From Flavobacterium sp. M31R6 (GTDB taxonomy: Bacteria > Bacteroidota > Bacteroidia > Flavobacteriales > Flavobacteriaceae), in NCBI RefSeq assembly GCF_013284035.1, contig NZ_CP054141.1, forward strand, positions 3,100,001 to 3,164,000: a stretch of DNA of 64,000 bases, in the 5' to 3' direction. A program made the translations under genes and the position numbers. The notes below the pieces were generated by a model, which was not told where the DNA came from, did no database searches, and was given only the letters and a program-made list of their open reading frames with translations. Shown one piece after another: positions 62,101 to 64,000 of this stretch (the stretch's first letter is position 1; each line of letters starts with the position of its first letter).

Positions 62101-63426
62101 TTATACGTATTGATTGATAATATTTTCAAAAAGCTCCTGTTTGCCGCTTTGTAAATTCAACTCCCCGTTTTCTTGGGCAATTTTATACAAATCGGTTAAA
62201 CTTAATTTTCCTTCTTCAAAAGCCTTTCCGTTTCCAGAATCGAATGAACTGTAACGTTGCGTTCTTAGTTTTTCATAAGGGGAAGAAGTGATAATTTTGT
62301 CGGCTGTCAATAATGCTCTCGCAAAAGTATCGGCTCCGCCAATGTGGGCCAAGAATACATCTTCCATATCAGTCGAGTTTCTTCTGATTTTGGCGTCAAA
62401 ATTCACACCACCTCCCTGTAGTCCGCCTGCTTTTAGGAAAACCAACATCGCCTCGGTAACTTCCTGGATATTGTTTGGGAATTGGTCCGTATCCCATCCG
62501 TTTTGGTAATCCCCTCTATTGGCATCCAAGCTTCCCAACATTCCTGCTTTGGCAGCCACTTCCATTTCGTGTTGGAAAGTGTGTTGAGCCAGTGTTGCAT
62601 GGTTCACCTCGATGTTCATCTTGAAATCTTTCTCTAAACCATATTTATGCAAAAATCCAATGGCCGTGGCACTGTCAAAATCATATTGATGTTTCATTGG
62701 CTCCATAGGTTTTGGCTCAATGAAGAAATTTCCTTTGAATCCTTGTGCTCTGGCATAATCTCTGGCTTTGGCCAAAAATTGTCCCATATGATCCAATTCT
62801 CTTCCCATATCTGTGTTCAGTAAAGTCATGTACCCTTCACGACCTCCCCAGAACACGTAGTTTTCACCGCCTAAAGCAATGGTAGCGTCCAAAGCCAATT
62901 TTATTTGTCCTCCGGCTCTTGCCAATACATTAAAATCTGGATTGGTAGCCGCACCGTTCATGTAACGCGGGTTAGAAAAACAGTTTGCGGTTCCCCAAAG
63001 CAGTTTAACTCCAGAAGCGGCTTGTTTTTCTTTCAAATAGTCTGTGATGGTAGCTAATCTGCTTTCTGATTCTGCGAAAGTGGCTCCTTCTCTAACCAAG
63101 TCAAAATCGTGAAAACAGTAATAGTCAAATCCCATTTTGGTAATGAATTCAAATGCGGCATCCGCTTTCTCTTTTGCGGCAGCGATTGCATCAGTTGACT
63201 GATCCCAAGCAAAATGTTGCGTTCCTGGACCAAACGGATCTGAACCCTGGCCACAGAAAGTATGCCAATAAGCAATTGCAAACCTAAAGTGTTCACGCAT
63301 TGTTTTTCCGGCCACGATTTGGTTTGGATTGTAGTATTTGAATGCTAACGGATTATCTGATTCTTTTCCCTCAAACTGAATTTTCCCAATTCCTTTGTAA
63401 TATTCTTTATTTCCCAAAGTGATCAT
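62101..63426 (-). CDS. xylA: Xylose isomerase
   Basis: Cytosolic D-xylose to D-xylulose isomerase of 441 residues, the class II length. The catalytic His and Asp are in CFHDFDL (H106, D109), the signature is [16 protein letters not shown], the substrate Lys is in [18 protein letters not shown], and metal ligands lie in [20 protein letters not shown]. It lies six bases after xylB in a shared operon. A strong terminator follows. Confidence 0.97.
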   Translation of the reverse strand: MITLGNKEYYKGIGKIQFEGKESDNPLAFKYYNPNQIVAGKTMREHFRFAIAYWHTFCGQGSDPFGPGTQHFAWDQSTDAIAAAKEKADAAFEFITKMGFDYYCFHDFDLVREGATFAESESRLATITDYLKEKQAASGVKLLWGTANCFSNPRYMNGAATNPDFNVLARAGGQIKLALDATIALGGENYVFWGGREGYMTLLNTDMGRELDHMGQFLAKARDYARAQGFKGNFFIEPKPMEPMKHQYDFDSATAIGFLHKYGLEKDFKMNIEVNHATLAQHTFQHEMEVAAKAGMLGSLDANRGDYQNGWDTDQFPNNIQEVTEAMLVFLKAGGLQGGGVNFDAKIRRNSTDMEDVFLAHIGGADTFARALLTADKIITSSPYEKLRTQRYSSFDSGNGKAFEEGKLSLTDLYKIAQENGELNLQSGKQELFENIINQYV

Positions 63427-63432
63427 CTTGTT

Positions 63433-64000
63433 CTATTTTTTTGTTATTATTAATTCCAATTCTTTCTTCCAATTATTGTAAGCTTCCACATATGGCTCGT
63501 TATTTTTCAACGGCATATAAGTCATCACATGGTCATTCTTGATGATGTTTTCGCCAAACTTTTCAAAATCACCGTCCAAAAGTCCAACGGCCCTTGCTGC
63601 ACCGACCGAACCCGTAGTATTGTATATTTCAATTTCATGCCCGATTAATGTCGCCACCGTGTTCGAGAAGATTTCAGATCGAAAAAGGTTGTCGTTTCCG
63701 GCGCGAATCACTTTAATCTCTGTATTGTCATTTTTCATGATTTCCATACCGTAAACAAAGGAGAATGCGATTCCTTCCAATGCCGCCCTGCACAAATGAC
63801 CGTGACTGTGTTTGTTTAAATTTAAATTCAAAAAGTGGGTTCCCACGTTTTTATTATTCAACATACGTTCTGCCCCATTCCCGAAAGGAATCACCACAAC
63901 CCCATCTGATCCTACAGGAACTTTGGATGCTTTACGGTTCATATTTTCATAAGAATCGACCACACTATGATTACGCAACCATCGGTATTGAATGCCTGCT
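63433..64000 (-). CDS. xylB: Xylulokinase, C-terminal part (continues beyond the window)
   Basis: About 189 residues of the C-terminal half of a FGGY-family kinase that phosphorylates D-xylulose. The conserved C-terminal ATPase region is visible: VIPFGNGAERML, HLCRAALEGIAFSFVYG, VIRAGNDNLFRSEIFSNTVA and GSVGAARAVGLL. The frame runs open to the right edge (AGIQYRWLRN), so the true start lies outside. It is directly upstream of xylA with a six-base gap. Together the two form the standard isomerase pathway for xylose. Confidence 0.92.
   Translation of the reverse strand, partial: AGIQYRWLRNHSVVDSYENMNRKASKVPVGSDGVVVIPFGNGAERMLNNKNVGTHFLNLNLNKHSHGHLCRAALEGIAFSFVYGMEIMKNDNTEIKVIRAGNDNLFRSEIFSNTVATLIGHEIEIYNTTGSVGAARAVGLLDGDFEKFGENIIKNDHVMTYMPLKNNEPYVEAYNNWKKELELIITKK

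Overview
The window is chromosomal DNA from an AT-rich member of the Flavobacteriaceae, most likely a Flavobacterium. The grounds are several promoters of the Bacteroidota type (TTTG, about 19 bases, TAnnTTTG), almost no Shine-Dalgarno sites, a type IX secretion (gliding-type) C-terminal domain on a giant surface protein, lipoproteins with short lipoboxes followed by polar residues, and family-typical genes (CcsBA fusion, DUF2520 protein followed by a KdsC-like phosphatase, UbiA prenyltransferase, Maf). No phage, insertion sequence or CRISPR array was seen.

Layout. 1-546 holds no protein gene. It carries two diverged copies of a sigma-54-like promoter module, and the second precedes a candidate small RNA with its own terminator. 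547-3738 (-) is cytochrome c biogenesis. 3934-7353 (+) is a compact housekeeping run (DUF2520, KdsC-like, UbiA, Maf, MscS). 7408-16794 holds secreted proteins, an LVIVD lipoprotein, an alpha/beta hydrolase, and a PIG-L deacetylase / 35-residue membrane peptide / sodium symporter operon. 16896-20900 (-) holds a DUF2911 protein, a HAD phosphatase, TcdA, TatD and a DUF1684 protein. 21075-25094 (+) has an MFS transporter, a BlaI/M56 pair with clear tandem operators, and a 46-residue conserved small protein. 25203-25903 has apt and tRNA-Arg(ACG).

26299-46365 (-) is a 20-kb surface-protein operon: an 895-residue lamin-tail protein, a 407-residue protein that looks like its detached continuation, a small membrane protein coupled by an ATGA overlap, and a 5270-residue protein with 34 HYR repeats and a type IX C-terminal domain. 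47225-48805 is a CPA1 antiporter. 48899-51798 is a DNA-repair island: AlkB and an exonuclease/GIY-YIG fusion, divergent from a LexA-like XRE-S24 repressor whose promoter box sits inside an 11-base inverted repeat. 52138-56933 has an MreB, a GAF-domain protein and an HD/PycTM-like membrane protein. 57268-61848 has a phosphoesterase/kinase-like/beta-barrel fusion and a beta-propeller lipoprotein. 62101-64000 (-) is xylA and the 3' end of xylB, which runs off the window.

Decayed genes are visible between intact ones (26090-26284, 46522-46928, 51981-52129). The most interesting parts are the sigma-54/small-RNA array at the left edge, the repair island with its operator, the amplified HYR gene with a 1230-base higher-order duplication, and the small membrane peptide upstream of the symporter.
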